DNA from: Emticicia fluvialis
Lineage (GTDB): Bacteria > Bacteroidota > Bacteroidia > Cytophagales > Spirosomataceae
NCBI RefSeq assembly: GCF_024793945.1
Contig: NZ_JANUSD010000015.1
Span: 1 to 64,000 of the forward strand
Reading direction: 5' to 3'
Length of the DNA stretch: 64,000 nt
How positions within the stretch are numbered: position 1 is the stretch's first letter; every line of letters starts with the position of its first letter. Positions 24,631-32,476 of the stretch are shown in pieces. Below the pieces are notes generated by a model. That model was not told the origin of the DNA and searched no databases. It saw only the letters and a program-made list of their open reading frames with translations. Both the position numbers and the translations under genes were made by a program.

Positions 24631-25332
24631 TTAAGAAACTTGGTGTAATCCACACTCTTTTTTAGATTCTTCCCACCACCAGCGGCCTGCTCTTGGGTGT
24701 TCGCCGGACTCTATGGCGCGTGTGCAAGGCAAACAGCCAATGCTTACAAAACCTTTTTTATGTAATGGGTTGTCGGGAACCCGATTGACTGCGATATACT
24801 CCAGCACTTCTTCGTAAGACCAATGAATGAGCGGATTAAACTTCCAGACATTGTTTCCGCCATCCCATTCCCAAATCTTCATGTCGTTCCGGTTTTCTGA
24901 TTGTTCGGCTCTCAAACCCGTTATCCATACCTCTGCTCCGGCCAAGGCTCTTTTTAAAGGCTCAATTTTTCTGATGGCACAACATTCTTTGCGGTTTTCA
25001 ACCGACTCATAAAAGCTGTTAAAGCCCTTATGTGTTACCAGTTGCTGTACTTTTTCAGTATTTGGGAAATAGGTTTCAATAGATTGTTGATAGCGTGCAC
25101 GTGTTCTGTCCATCAACTCGTAAGTTTCCTGAAACAGCCTGCCGGTATCTAAAGTAAATACTTTTATATTTAATGCACCACCTGCTACACTGTTCTTGAA
25201 AATGGCATGGGTGATTACCTGATCTTCCTGCCCGAATGATGTTGAAAACACAACTTTACCCGGAAACTGACCGGCTATAAAGTTGAGGCTCTCTTCTAAG
25301 GAAAATTGTTCTAATTTTTCTATGTCAACCAT
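24631..25332 (-). CDS. cysH: APS reductase, assimilatory (CysH family)
   Basis: Reduces APS to sulfite with thioredoxin as electron donor, 233 aa from the ATG at 25332. The residues that distinguish APS reductases from PAPS reductases are all present: Cys117-Cys118 in RKECCAIRK and Cys200-x2-Cys203 in GCLPCTR, which bind a 4Fe-4S cluster, and the catalytic Cys227 in ECGLH. The PP-loop-like segment is VVFSTSFGQEDQV. The use of APS directly removes the need for CysC, which is absent. A TTG 12 bases further upstream touches the preceding gene and is not needed. Confidence 0.95.
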   Translation of the reverse strand: MVDIEKLEQFSLEESLNFIAGQFPGKVVFSTSFGQEDQVITHAIFKNSVAGGALNIKVFTLDTGRLFQETYELMDRTRARYQQSIETYFPNTEKVQQLVTHKGFNSFYESVENRKECCAIRKIEPLKRALAGAEVWITGLRAEQSENRNDMKIWEWDGGNNVWKFNPLIHWSYEEVLEYIAVNRVPDNPLHKKGFVSIGCLPCTRAIESGEHPRAGRWWWEESKKECGLHQVS

Positions 25333-25344
25333 AATAAAATGCAA

Positions 25345-26226
25345 TTAAAACCAGACTTTAATAATGTTATAAACGCTTAGACCCACCACTAGTGTGCCTA
25401 CAATGAGCATGATGGTTTTGGGCGGAAACAACTTTACAAGAAATGCACCTAGCGGAGCAGCCAGCACACCCCCCAGAATAAGACCTGCAATGGGTTGCCA
25501 TGCCTGAATATCTATAAAAAGCATAAATATGCCTGTGCTGAAAAATGCTACAAAAAACTCGGCTGTATTAACAGTTCCAATGGTTTCTTTGGGGGCATTA
25601 CCTTTATTGATTAGGTTTGAAGTTACCAGTGGGCCCCATCCGCCACCGCCTATTGAATCAAAAAAACCGCCAATTAAACCCAATAAACCCAGGTTTTTGT
25701 TGGTGGGGGTTGCTGGTCTTTTTTTGAAGGCTTTTACTATAATTACCACACCCAAACCAACCAGATAAAGCGAAATGTATGGGCGAATGACTTTACCGTC
25801 TATAATCTCAGAAATAAGATAAGCTCCTATCATTGCGCCAATCACGCCTGTGATAACGATTCTGAAAAAGAGCTTTTTATCAATGTTGCCAAAATATAAG
25901 TGCGACAGCCCGGAGACCCCGGTTGTAAATACCTCTGCCGTATGCACACTGGCCGTAGCATAAGCAGGGGGCACGCCTACACCCAGCAGCATGGAAGTAC
26001 AGGTGGCTCCGTAGGCCATTCCAAGTGCGCCGTCAACCAGCTGCGCCAGAAAACCCACACCTACATAATATAAAAACAGATTGTCTATACCCCACTGGAA
26101 TGAGTGAATACTGGCAAAAATACGATAAGCCAATACACCAATCAGTAAAACTTTTAAGGCAAGTATTGCCACAGCAATATATTTTAGTCGAACGTGCGCA
26201 CTAAGGGTATTGGCTATTCTTTCCAT
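25345..26226 (-). CDS. TauE/SafE family transporter, probable sulfur-oxyanion permease
   Basis: 293 aa, about eight membrane helices. Two halves carry the family's repeated motif: GFLAQLVDGALGMAYG (about 58-73) and IGGFFDSIGGGGWGPLV (about 185-201). Members export sulfite or sulfoacetate, or import sulfate. Here it lies inside the sulfate operon between the siroheme gene and cysH, and the window has no CysTWA, CysP or SulP importer, so uptake of sulfate is a reasonable guess; export of excess sulfite is the alternative. Family assignment firm, direction of transport unknown. Confidence 0.85.
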   Translation of the reverse strand: MERIANTLSAHVRLKYIAVAILALKVLLIGVLAYRIFASIHSFQWGIDNLFLYYVGVGFLAQLVDGALGMAYGATCTSMLLGVGVPPAYATASVHTAEVFTTGVSGLSHLYFGNIDKKLFFRIVITGVIGAMIGAYLISEIIDGKVIRPYISLYLVGLGVVIIVKAFKKRPATPTNKNLGLLGLIGGFFDSIGGGGWGPLVTSNLINKGNAPKETIGTVNTAEFFVAFFSTGIFMLFIDIQAWQPIAGLILGGVLAAPLGAFLVKLFPPKTIMLIVGTLVVGLSVYNIIKVWF

Positions 26227-26231
26227 ATACT

Positions 26232-27050
26232 TTACTTACTTGACTTGTTTAGTTTTGTTTTACCGGAGTACTGATGCCCTATGTAACATAAATGCTGAAT
26301 GCTGTTTTGCTTAACCACGTTTCCGATTAAGATTACAGCCGGGCTGCCCAACTGATTTTTCTCTGCAATTTCAGGCAGATTTTTCACATCTCCAATTCCG
26401 ATTTTTTGTTCGGCGGTGGCTGCGTTTTGTATAATTGCTACCGGAGTGTTACCAAATCCTTCTTCTTCAAAAATTCGGGCAATAGAAGCCAGTTTTTTCA
26501 TGCCCATTAGAATAACTACTGTCGACTTTGAGTGCGCTGCTAAACGTACATCTGCAGACAAACTCTGGTCTGCTTTGGTACCTGTAATAACCCAGAACCC
26601 GTCTGCAACACCTCTGGCAGTAAGCGGAATTTCATAAAAACCGCCTGACATGATGCTTGACACACCAGGTATGTAGGCGGTTTCTATTCCTCTTTCTTTG
26701 GCATAAGCAATTTCTTCATTTCCACGACCAAATATAAACGGGTCGCCGCCTTTCAGACGTACCACATGCCCTTTTTCAAAGGCTTTTTCGGCGATCATAA
26801 AATTGATGCTGTCCTGGCCTACGCTTTTTTCAAAACCGCGTTTGCCAACATATATTCGTTCGCATTCAGGGTGGCAGTATTCCAACAGCTCTTCATCTAT
26901 CAGGGCATCATAAAGCACTACATCGGCTTGTCGCAGCGCATTGATGGCTTTAATAGTAATCAGCTCAGGGTCGCCCATGCCTGCACCCACTACTGTGAGC
27001 TTCGGAACAGGGTTCAAAAAACCGGGTGTTATATTTTGGGTAGAACTCAT
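26232..27050 (-). CDS. cobA: Uroporphyrinogen-III C-methyltransferase (SUMT)
   Basis: Methylates uroporphyrinogen III at C2 and C7 with S-adenosylmethionine to give precorrin-2, first step to the sirohaem used by the sulfite reductase upstream. 272 aa, single tetrapyrrole methylase domain with VGAGMGDPELIT, VRLKGGDPFIFGRG and PGVSSIMSG. No CysG-type dehydrogenase/ferrochelatase domain is fused, so that step must be encoded elsewhere. Its ATG overlaps the stop of the reductase gene in ATGA (27047-27050), which couples their translation. Confidence 0.95.
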   Translation of the reverse strand: MSSTQNITPGFLNPVPKLTVVGAGMGDPELITIKAINALRQADVVLYDALIDEELLEYCHPECERIYVGKRGFEKSVGQDSINFMIAEKAFEKGHVVRLKGGDPFIFGRGNEEIAYAKERGIETAYIPGVSSIMSGGFYEIPLTARGVADGFWVITGTKADQSLSADVRLAAHSKSTVVILMGMKKLASIARIFEEEGFGNTPVAIIQNAATAEQKIGIGDVKNLPEIAEKNQLGSPAVILIGNVVKQNSIQHLCYIGHQYSGKTKLNKSSK

Positions 27051-29137
27051 GCTTCAACAGTGGCATTTTTGTTGGTTTCTCTCCATGTAATGGCTTCTTT
27101 CAAAAAGTTTTCTGCTTCAGATATATAATCAATAGCAAAAACCTGGCTTGGCTCGTTCTGATTAATCTGCAAAACCTGCGCTTTAAAGTTACCTCCGAAG
27201 TCGTCGGCAAAGTTTTTATCAAATTCGTTCATTACACCGTGTTGGGTGCTGCTGTTAATGTTTTTATCAAGCAACAATGCTTTAGCTGTATTAATCTGCG
27301 ACTGATAAGCGTAATAAATGGCATCTGCCCATCGGCCTTCATCAAATGCAGTTCTTGCCCAGTCAATTTTCTCTTCCGACTCGTAAAACAAAGTTGCCAC
27401 CAGGTCAATAATTACGCTGGCACATTCGCCCACACCAATTTCGGTCTGGAACAACTCATCACGGCCCCAGTCAACAAAGTCGGTATCAACCAGGGTAGTA
27501 AGGTCTGCCAGCGGTTTTAGCAGGGTATAAAAATATTTTTCACCCTGGCGGTCGTAGTAATCATTGAAATACTCGCCTTCCAAACCGTTGGTTTCGTAGT
27601 CATTCAATACAATTCTTAATACCTGCGGGCCTCTTTTGCTTGGTATTTTTATTACCTTATCGGCAATACGGCCTTCGCCGTTTCCTTTGATGCCACCACC
27701 CAGTAACACCTGAACCGCAGGCAGTACTTTTCCTGCTGATTTCAGAGAGCTGCCATGGAAACCAATGTGCGCCATGCTATGTTGGCCACAGGCATTCATA
27801 CAGCCTGATATTTTTATCTGCATGTTGGTTTCCTCAATCAGTTCGGGGAAATCCTCACGCAATACTTTTTCAAATTCAAGGGTAATTTTTGTACTGTCAG
27901 ATATGGCCAGGTTACAGGTGTCAGTACCAGGGCAGGCAGTAATGTTAGCAATACTGTTTGCACCAGGCGCCGCCAGCTTATGGTCGCTTAAAACGCTGAA
28001 AATATAGGGTAAATCTTTAGCCAGTACAAAGCGCAGCAACAAACCCTGATTAACCGTTACGCGTACATCGTCTGCAATATAAGGTCTTAATTTTTCAATC
28101 AGGCTTCTTGAAACCACGCTTGAAATATCTCCCAATGGCACACGCACAAAAACACCATAATAGCCTTCTTGTTTTTGGGCAAATACATTGGTTTTATACC
28201 AGTTTTGATAGGCTTCCGAATCGTTTGCAGGTAAATCCAGCACTTCCAGGGTAGCATAGTTATATTGAAACTCAAGTTTTTGGGTATCAATAGGATACGT
28301 TTTTACCTTCAATGCTGTTTTTTCGCCTTCAACCAGTTTCATAAATTCTTCAAAGCCAATTTTGGCTATCAGGAATTTCATACGGGCTTTATGTCTTGAA
28401 TTTCTTTCGCCGTGTCTGTCAAATACCCTGATAACCGCCTCTGTAAACGGAATCAAATGGTCTGCTTCCAAAAAATCATACGCCACATGGGCCAATTGTG
28501 GTTGTGCGCCTAATCCGCCACCCAGCATTACTTTAAAACCTCTTTTGCCATCCTTAATTTTAGGGATAAATCCGAGGTCGTGCATGAAGGTAAGTGCAGT
28601 ATCGTCGTCAGTATTTGAGAAAGCCATTTTGAATTTACGACCCATTTCCTGGCAAACAGGATTGCGCAGGAAGTACTCAAACGCCGCATGCGTATAAGGT
28701 GTTACATCGAAAGGTTCTTTCGGGTCAATACCGGCAGTAGGAGAGGCCGTAATATTTCTTACGGTATTACCACAGGCTTCACGAAGGGTAATGTTGTCCT
28801 GCTCCAGTTTTGCCCATAATTCCGGGGTCTTGTCAAGGCTCACAAAGTGAATCTGAACATCCTGGCGAGTGGTAAGGTGCAAGTTACCGGTTGAGTACTC
28901 GTCTGAAATATCTGCAATGCGCTTCCATTGGTTAAGTGTCATTTTGCCATAAGGCAATTTGATTCTTACCATCTGCACGCCCTGCTGGCGTTGTCCGTAA
29001 ACACCGCGAGCCAGACGCAGACTACGAAATTTTTCTTCATGGATTTTACCTTCGCGGAAAAGTCTGATTTTACGCTCTAAATCAATGATATCTTTTTCAA
29101 CTAATGGATTCTCTAGTTCTGTACGAAAACTTTGCAT
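27047..29137 (-). CDS. Sirohaem sulfite/nitrite reductase with C-terminal HEPN domain
   Basis: 696 aa. Residues 1-560 are a complete ferredoxin-type sulfite/nitrite reductase: two half repeats (ferredoxin-like part LARGVYGQRQQG with GNLHLTTRQDVQ near 84-95) and the sirohaem-4Fe-4S ligands Cys402, Cys408, Cys446 and Cys450 (ACPGTDTC and GCMNAC). The operon indicates sulfite as substrate. After residue about 575 comes a roughly 115-residue helical tail (FDEGRWADAIYYAYQSQINTAKALLL) that resembles HEPN domains; the R-x4-6-H motif of HEPN ribonucleases is not present, so a nuclease role is unlikely. First gene of the operon; -7 box at 29159-29166. Confidence 0.9.
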   Translation of the reverse strand: MQSFRTELENPLVEKDIIDLERKIRLFREGKIHEEKFRSLRLARGVYGQRQQGVQMVRIKLPYGKMTLNQWKRIADISDEYSTGNLHLTTRQDVQIHFVSLDKTPELWAKLEQDNITLREACGNTVRNITASPTAGIDPKEPFDVTPYTHAAFEYFLRNPVCQEMGRKFKMAFSNTDDDTALTFMHDLGFIPKIKDGKRGFKVMLGGGLGAQPQLAHVAYDFLEADHLIPFTEAVIRVFDRHGERNSRHKARMKFLIAKIGFEEFMKLVEGEKTALKVKTYPIDTQKLEFQYNYATLEVLDLPANDSEAYQNWYKTNVFAQKQEGYYGVFVRVPLGDISSVVSRSLIEKLRPYIADDVRVTVNQGLLLRFVLAKDLPYIFSVLSDHKLAAPGANSIANITACPGTDTCNLAISDSTKITLEFEKVLREDFPELIEETNMQIKISGCMNACGQHSMAHIGFHGSSLKSAGKVLPAVQVLLGGGIKGNGEGRIADKVIKIPSKRGPQVLRIVLNDYETNGLEGEYFNDYYDRQGEKYFYTLLKPLADLTTLVDTDFVDWGRDELFQTEIGVGECASVIIDLVATLFYESEEKIDWARTAFDEGRWADAIYYAYQSQINTAKALLLDKNINSSTQHGVMNEFDKNFADDFGGNFKAQVLQINQNEPSQVFAIDYISEAENFLKEAITWRETNKNATVEA

Positions 29138-29158
29138 GACTTCCTTTTTTTAACTTTG

Positions 29159-29166
29159 CAAATATA
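29159..29166 (-). promoter_or_regulatory. -7 promoter box TATATTTG of the sulfate operon
   Basis: Reads CAAATATA on the plus strand, 22 bases before the ATG of the reductase. The inverted repeat at 29175-29189 lies just upstream of it, between the -7 and -33 positions. Confidence 0.65.
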
Positions 29167-29174
29167 CATAAATC

Positions 29175-29189
29175 CTATAATTATTATAG
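29175..29189 (-). promoter_or_regulatory. Operator-like inverted repeat of the sulfate operon
   Basis: CTATAAT-T-ATTATAG, perfect 7-bp arms with one central base, placed 8 bases upstream of the -7 box. A repressor bound there would cover the promoter spacer. A cysteine-responsive Rrf2-type regulator is a guess. Confidence 0.4.
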
Positions 29190-29550
29190 ACTATATGGGT
29201 GTAATTCTTATAATTTTTTTATAATTGACTGATAGTTAAGTGCTTGGTGTTTTGTTGATGAGATTATACAGGAAGGAAAAGCTAAAATACAAACTTTTAT
29301 CTTGAAGTTTTAGTTTCCTTTAAAGAGATTAAAATGCTTATCCGCAGTTTGTGTTTGCTATTTAGGGCTAAAATTCACGGTTTCTGTAAATAGATAAATG
29401 TACCTGATATAGCCAGCGTAAAAGTGTCTGAGCGACAGCTTTCAGCACTGGTTTGAGGATGTTTTATTTGAATTTGCTGAGGCAGTTTCTTAAAATTCAT
29501 GAATAACTGCTCTTTAATGGCTTTGGTTTAAGTATTTAAAAAACTATTCT

Positions 29551-29558
29551 TATTTTTG
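29551..29558 (+). promoter_or_regulatory. -7 promoter box TATTTTTG of the thioesterase gene
   Basis: Perfect TAnnTTTG, 24 bases before the ATG at 29582. It makes the TTG at 29570 an unlikely start. Confidence 0.6.
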
Positions 29559-29581
29559 ATAAAAATTTATTGCATAAGTGT

Positions 29582-30112
29582 ATGTATGAAAAAATAAATG
29601 ACGGTGAGTACCCCACCATTACCGAGTCTAAAGCTATTATCAGATTTCAGGACTGCGATCCGCTTCAACATCTCAATAACTCAAAGTATTTCGATTATTA
29701 CTTCAATGCCCGCGAAGACCAGGTGGCCAAGTTATATGGCTTTAAGTTTTCTGAAGTTTTTAAAAATTACCGCACAAGCTGGGTGGTTTATCAGCACCAG
29801 ATAGCCTATATTCGTCCGGCTGTAGTGAGTGAATGGGTGAAGATTTTTTCAAGAGCCATTTATTTTGATACTGATACCTTGGTAACAGAGTATTTTATGA
29901 CGGATGAAAACAAAACCGAGTTGAAAAACTTTATGTGGACCACCAGTAAGTATGTAAGTGTAGAAACAGGCAGGAGAGTACCCCACCAGAAAGACATTAT
30001 GCACTACCTGGCTGCCACCTGCGAGAAAGACGTTAACTTTAACCAAATCAGTTTCAACGACCGCATAAAGTTGGTAAAACAAGAGTTGCTTTTAAAACAG
30101 TCTTTTTTATAA
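29582..30112 (+). CDS. Acyl-CoA thioesterase-like protein (4HBT hotdog fold)
   Basis: 176 aa. A single hotdog domain with the 4-hydroxybenzoyl-CoA thioesterase pattern FQDCDPLQHLNNSKYFDYYFNARED (about residues 24-48), where the Asp before PLQHLNN is the usual catalytic residue. Such enzymes hydrolyse short or medium acyl-CoA esters in the cytoplasm; the substrate is not evident. The start at 29582 follows the promoter box at 29551-29558. Its stop meets the convergent RNase Z stop with a few shared bases, so no terminator separates them. Confidence 0.85.
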   Translation: MYEKINDGEYPTITESKAIIRFQDCDPLQHLNNSKYFDYYFNAREDQVAKLYGFKFSEVFKNYRTSWVVYQHQIAYIRPAVVSEWVKIFSRAIYFDTDTLVTEYFMTDENKTELKNFMWTTSKYVSVETGRRVPHQKDIMHYLAATCEKDVNFNQISFNDRIKLVKQELLLKQSFL

Positions 30113-31021
30113 AAGTTTGAAAGTGGCGCCCTCTGTGGCCAGAAAAGTGTTTTCAAAAACCTCTTTGGCTTCGCTCAGGTGGTTATCAAGTGTTTTGTAG
30201 CGAGAGGAATAATGGCCGATAATGAGTTGGCCTGCCTGTGCCTTTTGGGCAATAGTTGCGGCCTGCCTGGCGGTAGAATGATTAGTGGTAATGGCCCGTT
30301 TCAGTTCTGAATCAGTAAAGGTGGCTTCATGAAAAATGCTGCCTACATTTCGTAATTGCGGTATGATAGCTTCATGAAAGGCCGTATCTGAGCAATAAGC
30401 AAATGATTTAGACTGCCCGCCAGAAACTGTGTATTCTTCATTCCTGTACACCTGGCCCGTCAGTGGGTCTTGTACGTCATGCCCGTCTTTCAGCATCTTC
30501 AAAAACGGAACCGGAAAATTTTCGGGTAGTTTATCAGCCAGTAATTTCCTTTTATTTTCTTTGGTACGAAACAAAAACCCGCAGCAGTCAATTCGGTGTA
30601 CTAAAGGAATGGTCTCTACAGTAATAAGCGGGGTTTCAACAATCCGGCTGGCGATGGTCGTATCTGTTGCAACAAAATTAACCTTAAAATGAAGGTAGGT
30701 TTGCGAATGCTTGAACTGAATGGTGAGTATCTCTGCTAACTCTTTTGGCCCGTAGATGGTTAAATCTTCTTTGCGCTGATTCAGATTCCAGCTGGATATC
30801 AGCCCGATTAAACCAAAATAATGGTCGCCGTGCAGGTGACTGATAAAGATATGACGGATACGATGCGAGCGCACTTTGTGTTCCAGCAAGCGGAACTGCG
30901 TACCCTCTCCACAATCAATCAGAAAGTGCTCGTTATCCAGCGTCAATAAATAAGCCGATGGGTTGTGTTCAAGTGTGGGAGTAGCAGAGCCCGTGCCAAG
31001 TATTAAAAGTTCAAAATTCAT
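30107..31021 (-). CDS. rnz: Ribonuclease Z
   Basis: tRNA 3'-processing endonuclease of the metallo-beta-lactamase fold, 304 aa, the bacterial short form. It shows the zinc ligands SHLHGDHYFGL (H-x-H-x-D-H), the N-terminal LGTGSATPT, the later FHEATF and NHSTARQAA with the flexible-arm region, and IIGHYSSRY with the last His. It cuts tRNA precursors after the discriminator base. It follows the STAS gene by about 70 bases on the same strand, a neighbour pair I believe is common in this phylum. Its 3' end overlaps that of the thioesterase gene. Confidence 0.95.
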   Translation of the reverse strand: MNFELLILGTGSATPTLEHNPSAYLLTLDNEHFLIDCGEGTQFRLLEHKVRSHRIRHIFISHLHGDHYFGLIGLISSWNLNQRKEDLTIYGPKELAEILTIQFKHSQTYLHFKVNFVATDTTIASRIVETPLITVETIPLVHRIDCCGFLFRTKENKRKLLADKLPENFPVPFLKMLKDGHDVQDPLTGQVYRNEEYTVSGGQSKSFAYCSDTAFHEAIIPQLRNVGSIFHEATFTDSELKRAITTNHSTARQAATIAQKAQAGQLIIGHYSSRYKTLDNHLSEAKEVFENTFLATEGATFKLL

Positions 31022-31091
31022 AATAACCCCTTGCCCCGAAAGGGGTATGTAATAAGTCTGATGGTTGAATAGTAGTTATGCGCCAATGAAA

Positions 31092-31514
31092 TCAGTATTT
31101 TTCTTCCTGAAATCCGTTTTCTTCACCGAGGTCGAACTCGTCATCGCTTTCTTCACGGAAATCGTTTTCAAGGTCATTCATAAACACGGCATCAATGGCT
31201 TCATCAACTGTTGGCAAAATAACAAGTTCAGGTATCTTTGCCTCATCAATGGCATCAATTAAATCATCATCTTTTGTGCATATCACAAAAAGCCCTTGTT
31301 CTGTTCGGCAAACTTTGTTGGCTTTTCTGATTAATGACAAACCATCTTCATCAATTTCAGTAATTTTCGTAAAATCGGTTACCATATTGGTGTAGCCTTC
31401 ACGATAAAGCTGAACCACCAGTTTTTCAAAAGGCGCAGTTATTTCAGCTCCAAAAGTAGTTTCGTCAAGAGAAATAAGAGCGTACTGCTCTGTTTTTTCA
31501 ATTTTGTAATTCAT
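31092..31514 (-). CDS. STAS-domain protein (anti-sigma-antagonist-like) with acidic tail
   Basis: 140 aa. Residues 1-108 form a STAS domain like SpoIIAA/RsbV. In such proteins the serine just before the conserved Gly in D-S-S-G-L is phosphorylated by an anti-sigma kinase; here the segment is IDEDGL (Asp57 before Gly58), so it cannot be switched in this way and may imitate the phosphorylated state. The last 30 residues are strongly acidic (LENDFREESDDEFDLGEE). It is upstream of rnz with its own -7 box inside a perfect 16-bp palindrome. No kinase or phosphatase partner is nearby. Function unknown. Confidence 0.75.
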   Translation of the reverse strand: MNYKIEKTEQYALISLDETTFGAEITAPFEKLVVQLYREGYTNMVTDFTKITEIDEDGLSLIRKANKVCRTEQGLFVICTKDDDLIDAIDEAKIPELVILPTVDEAIDAVFMNDLENDFREESDDEFDLGEENGFQEEKY

Positions 31515-31530
31515 ATAGAACTATGTCTGG

Positions 31531-31546
31531 TAATTTTGCAAAATTA
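31531..31546 (-). promoter_or_regulatory. Palindromic promoter element of the STAS-rnz unit
   Basis: TAATTTTGCAAAATTA is a perfect 16-bp palindrome made of two head-to-head TAnnTTTG boxes; the minus-strand box is 31539-31546, 25 bases before the STAS ATG. It may be bound by a dimeric regulator or simply fire in both directions. Confidence 0.5.
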
Positions 31547-31571
31547 AGTTAAAAAAAAGCTTCTAATCAAA

Positions 31572-32447
31572 CTATTGAAGCAAATCGATTATTTTATCTG
31601 TCAAACTATTGATTTTCCTTAAATTTCTGGCAATTATCTTGCCGGTTTTGTTTTCTTTTGGTAAAGATAAGCCATATACAGGCTCTATGGGCGCTAAAGT
31701 GTACGTTTTTAACTTTCTGTTCAAAGCCGGCCAATAGGGCATTCCTTTAAAATTTACCGATATCAGCGGTTGCCCGTTGACCGTATTTGTTGAAGCGTCA
31801 ATTTTACGTTCGGGTAAATTCCAAGGCCCAATATTAATACCATTATGCTTAGATAGTAATACGTTATCATAAAAATTCGGAACATGCTCAAGCCAGAGTT
31901 GGTCTGAGTTGAGCCCGATGCATAAATTGGTACTACCTTTCTGAGTTGTATTTTTACCCCACCAGTCAAGAAAACGAATGGTTTCATCAGATTTTTTAAA
32001 TCCGATAAATCCTGAATGATAGATGCCAGTGTTGAGAATCTGTTTTTCGTCCGGATGAACTCCCGCATGCAGCAATTGAGGTACCAGTATAATTGAGTAA
32101 TGGTTGAGATCCTGGCTGATGAAATCGACAGGATTGAAAAGCACACTGGTGCAATCAAGATACAAGACCTTATCTGACTGCTGCAAGGCATATTTTGCAA
32201 AAAAAGGTTTGGTATTATTTAGCAGCTCTAAGGTGTTGTAGGTAGCAGCCATGGTTTCAAAATCCGGAATTACTAATTCATCAACACTCACAATCCTATA
32301 CGGTGATTGAAAAGCGGACGGAATCCTTTCGGCTTTGTCAATAAGCCCTATAAAATAAATGGCACTGGGGTGGTTTTCCCTGATGGTGTCGCCCAGCAGA
32401 ATAGCATTGGGCAACTGGTTTATATGACAAAGTGTAAAAAAAAGCAT
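31572..32447 (-). CDS. GT8-like glycosyltransferase paralogue with altered DxD
   Basis: 291 aa, GT-A fold nucleotide-sugar transferase-like protein. It aligns along its length with the product of 33511-34491: the same start (FTLCHIN / FTLCSVN), LGD near residue 18, LNNTKPFFAKY versus LNTAVKPYYLDY, a Trp-Trp in the middle and NLPERK versus NLHERI near the end. The metal-binding DxD of the sister (DPD) is DCT here (98-100), so metal and sugar-nucleotide binding are doubtful. It may be a decayed copy or a non-catalytic partner. Last gene of the polysaccharide transcript. Confidence 0.75.
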   Translation of the reverse strand: MLFFTLCHINQLPNAILLGDTIRENHPSAIYFIGLIDKAERIPSAFQSPYRIVSVDELVIPDFETMAATYNTLELLNNTKPFFAKYALQQSDKVLYLDCTSVLFNPVDFISQDLNHYSIILVPQLLHAGVHPDEKQILNTGIYHSGFIGFKKSDETIRFLDWWGKNTTQKGSTNLCIGLNSDQLWLEHVPNFYDNVLLSKHNGINIGPWNLPERKIDASTNTVNGQPLISVNFKGMPYWPALNRKLKTYTLAPIEPVYGLSLPKENKTGKIIARNLRKINSLTDKIIDLLQ

Positions 32448-32476
32448 AACATAACTGCCACAAACCGTGGTTGGTT

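Larger units (their letters stand above)
29138..29581. promoter_or_regulatory. Divergent intergenic region between the sulfate operon and the thioesterase gene
   Basis: 444 bases. The left end holds the operon's -7 box (29159-29166) and an operator-like inverted repeat (29175-29189). The right end holds the thioesterase -7 box (29551-29558). Between about 29230 and 29540 I see no frame or motif. Confidence 0.5.

Noticed and set aside
27047..28000. HEPN tail of the sulfite reductase as a toxin ribonuclease
   Set aside because: The R-x4-6-H active-site motif of HEPN nucleases is not seen and the domain is fused to a metabolic enzyme inside a housekeeping operon.
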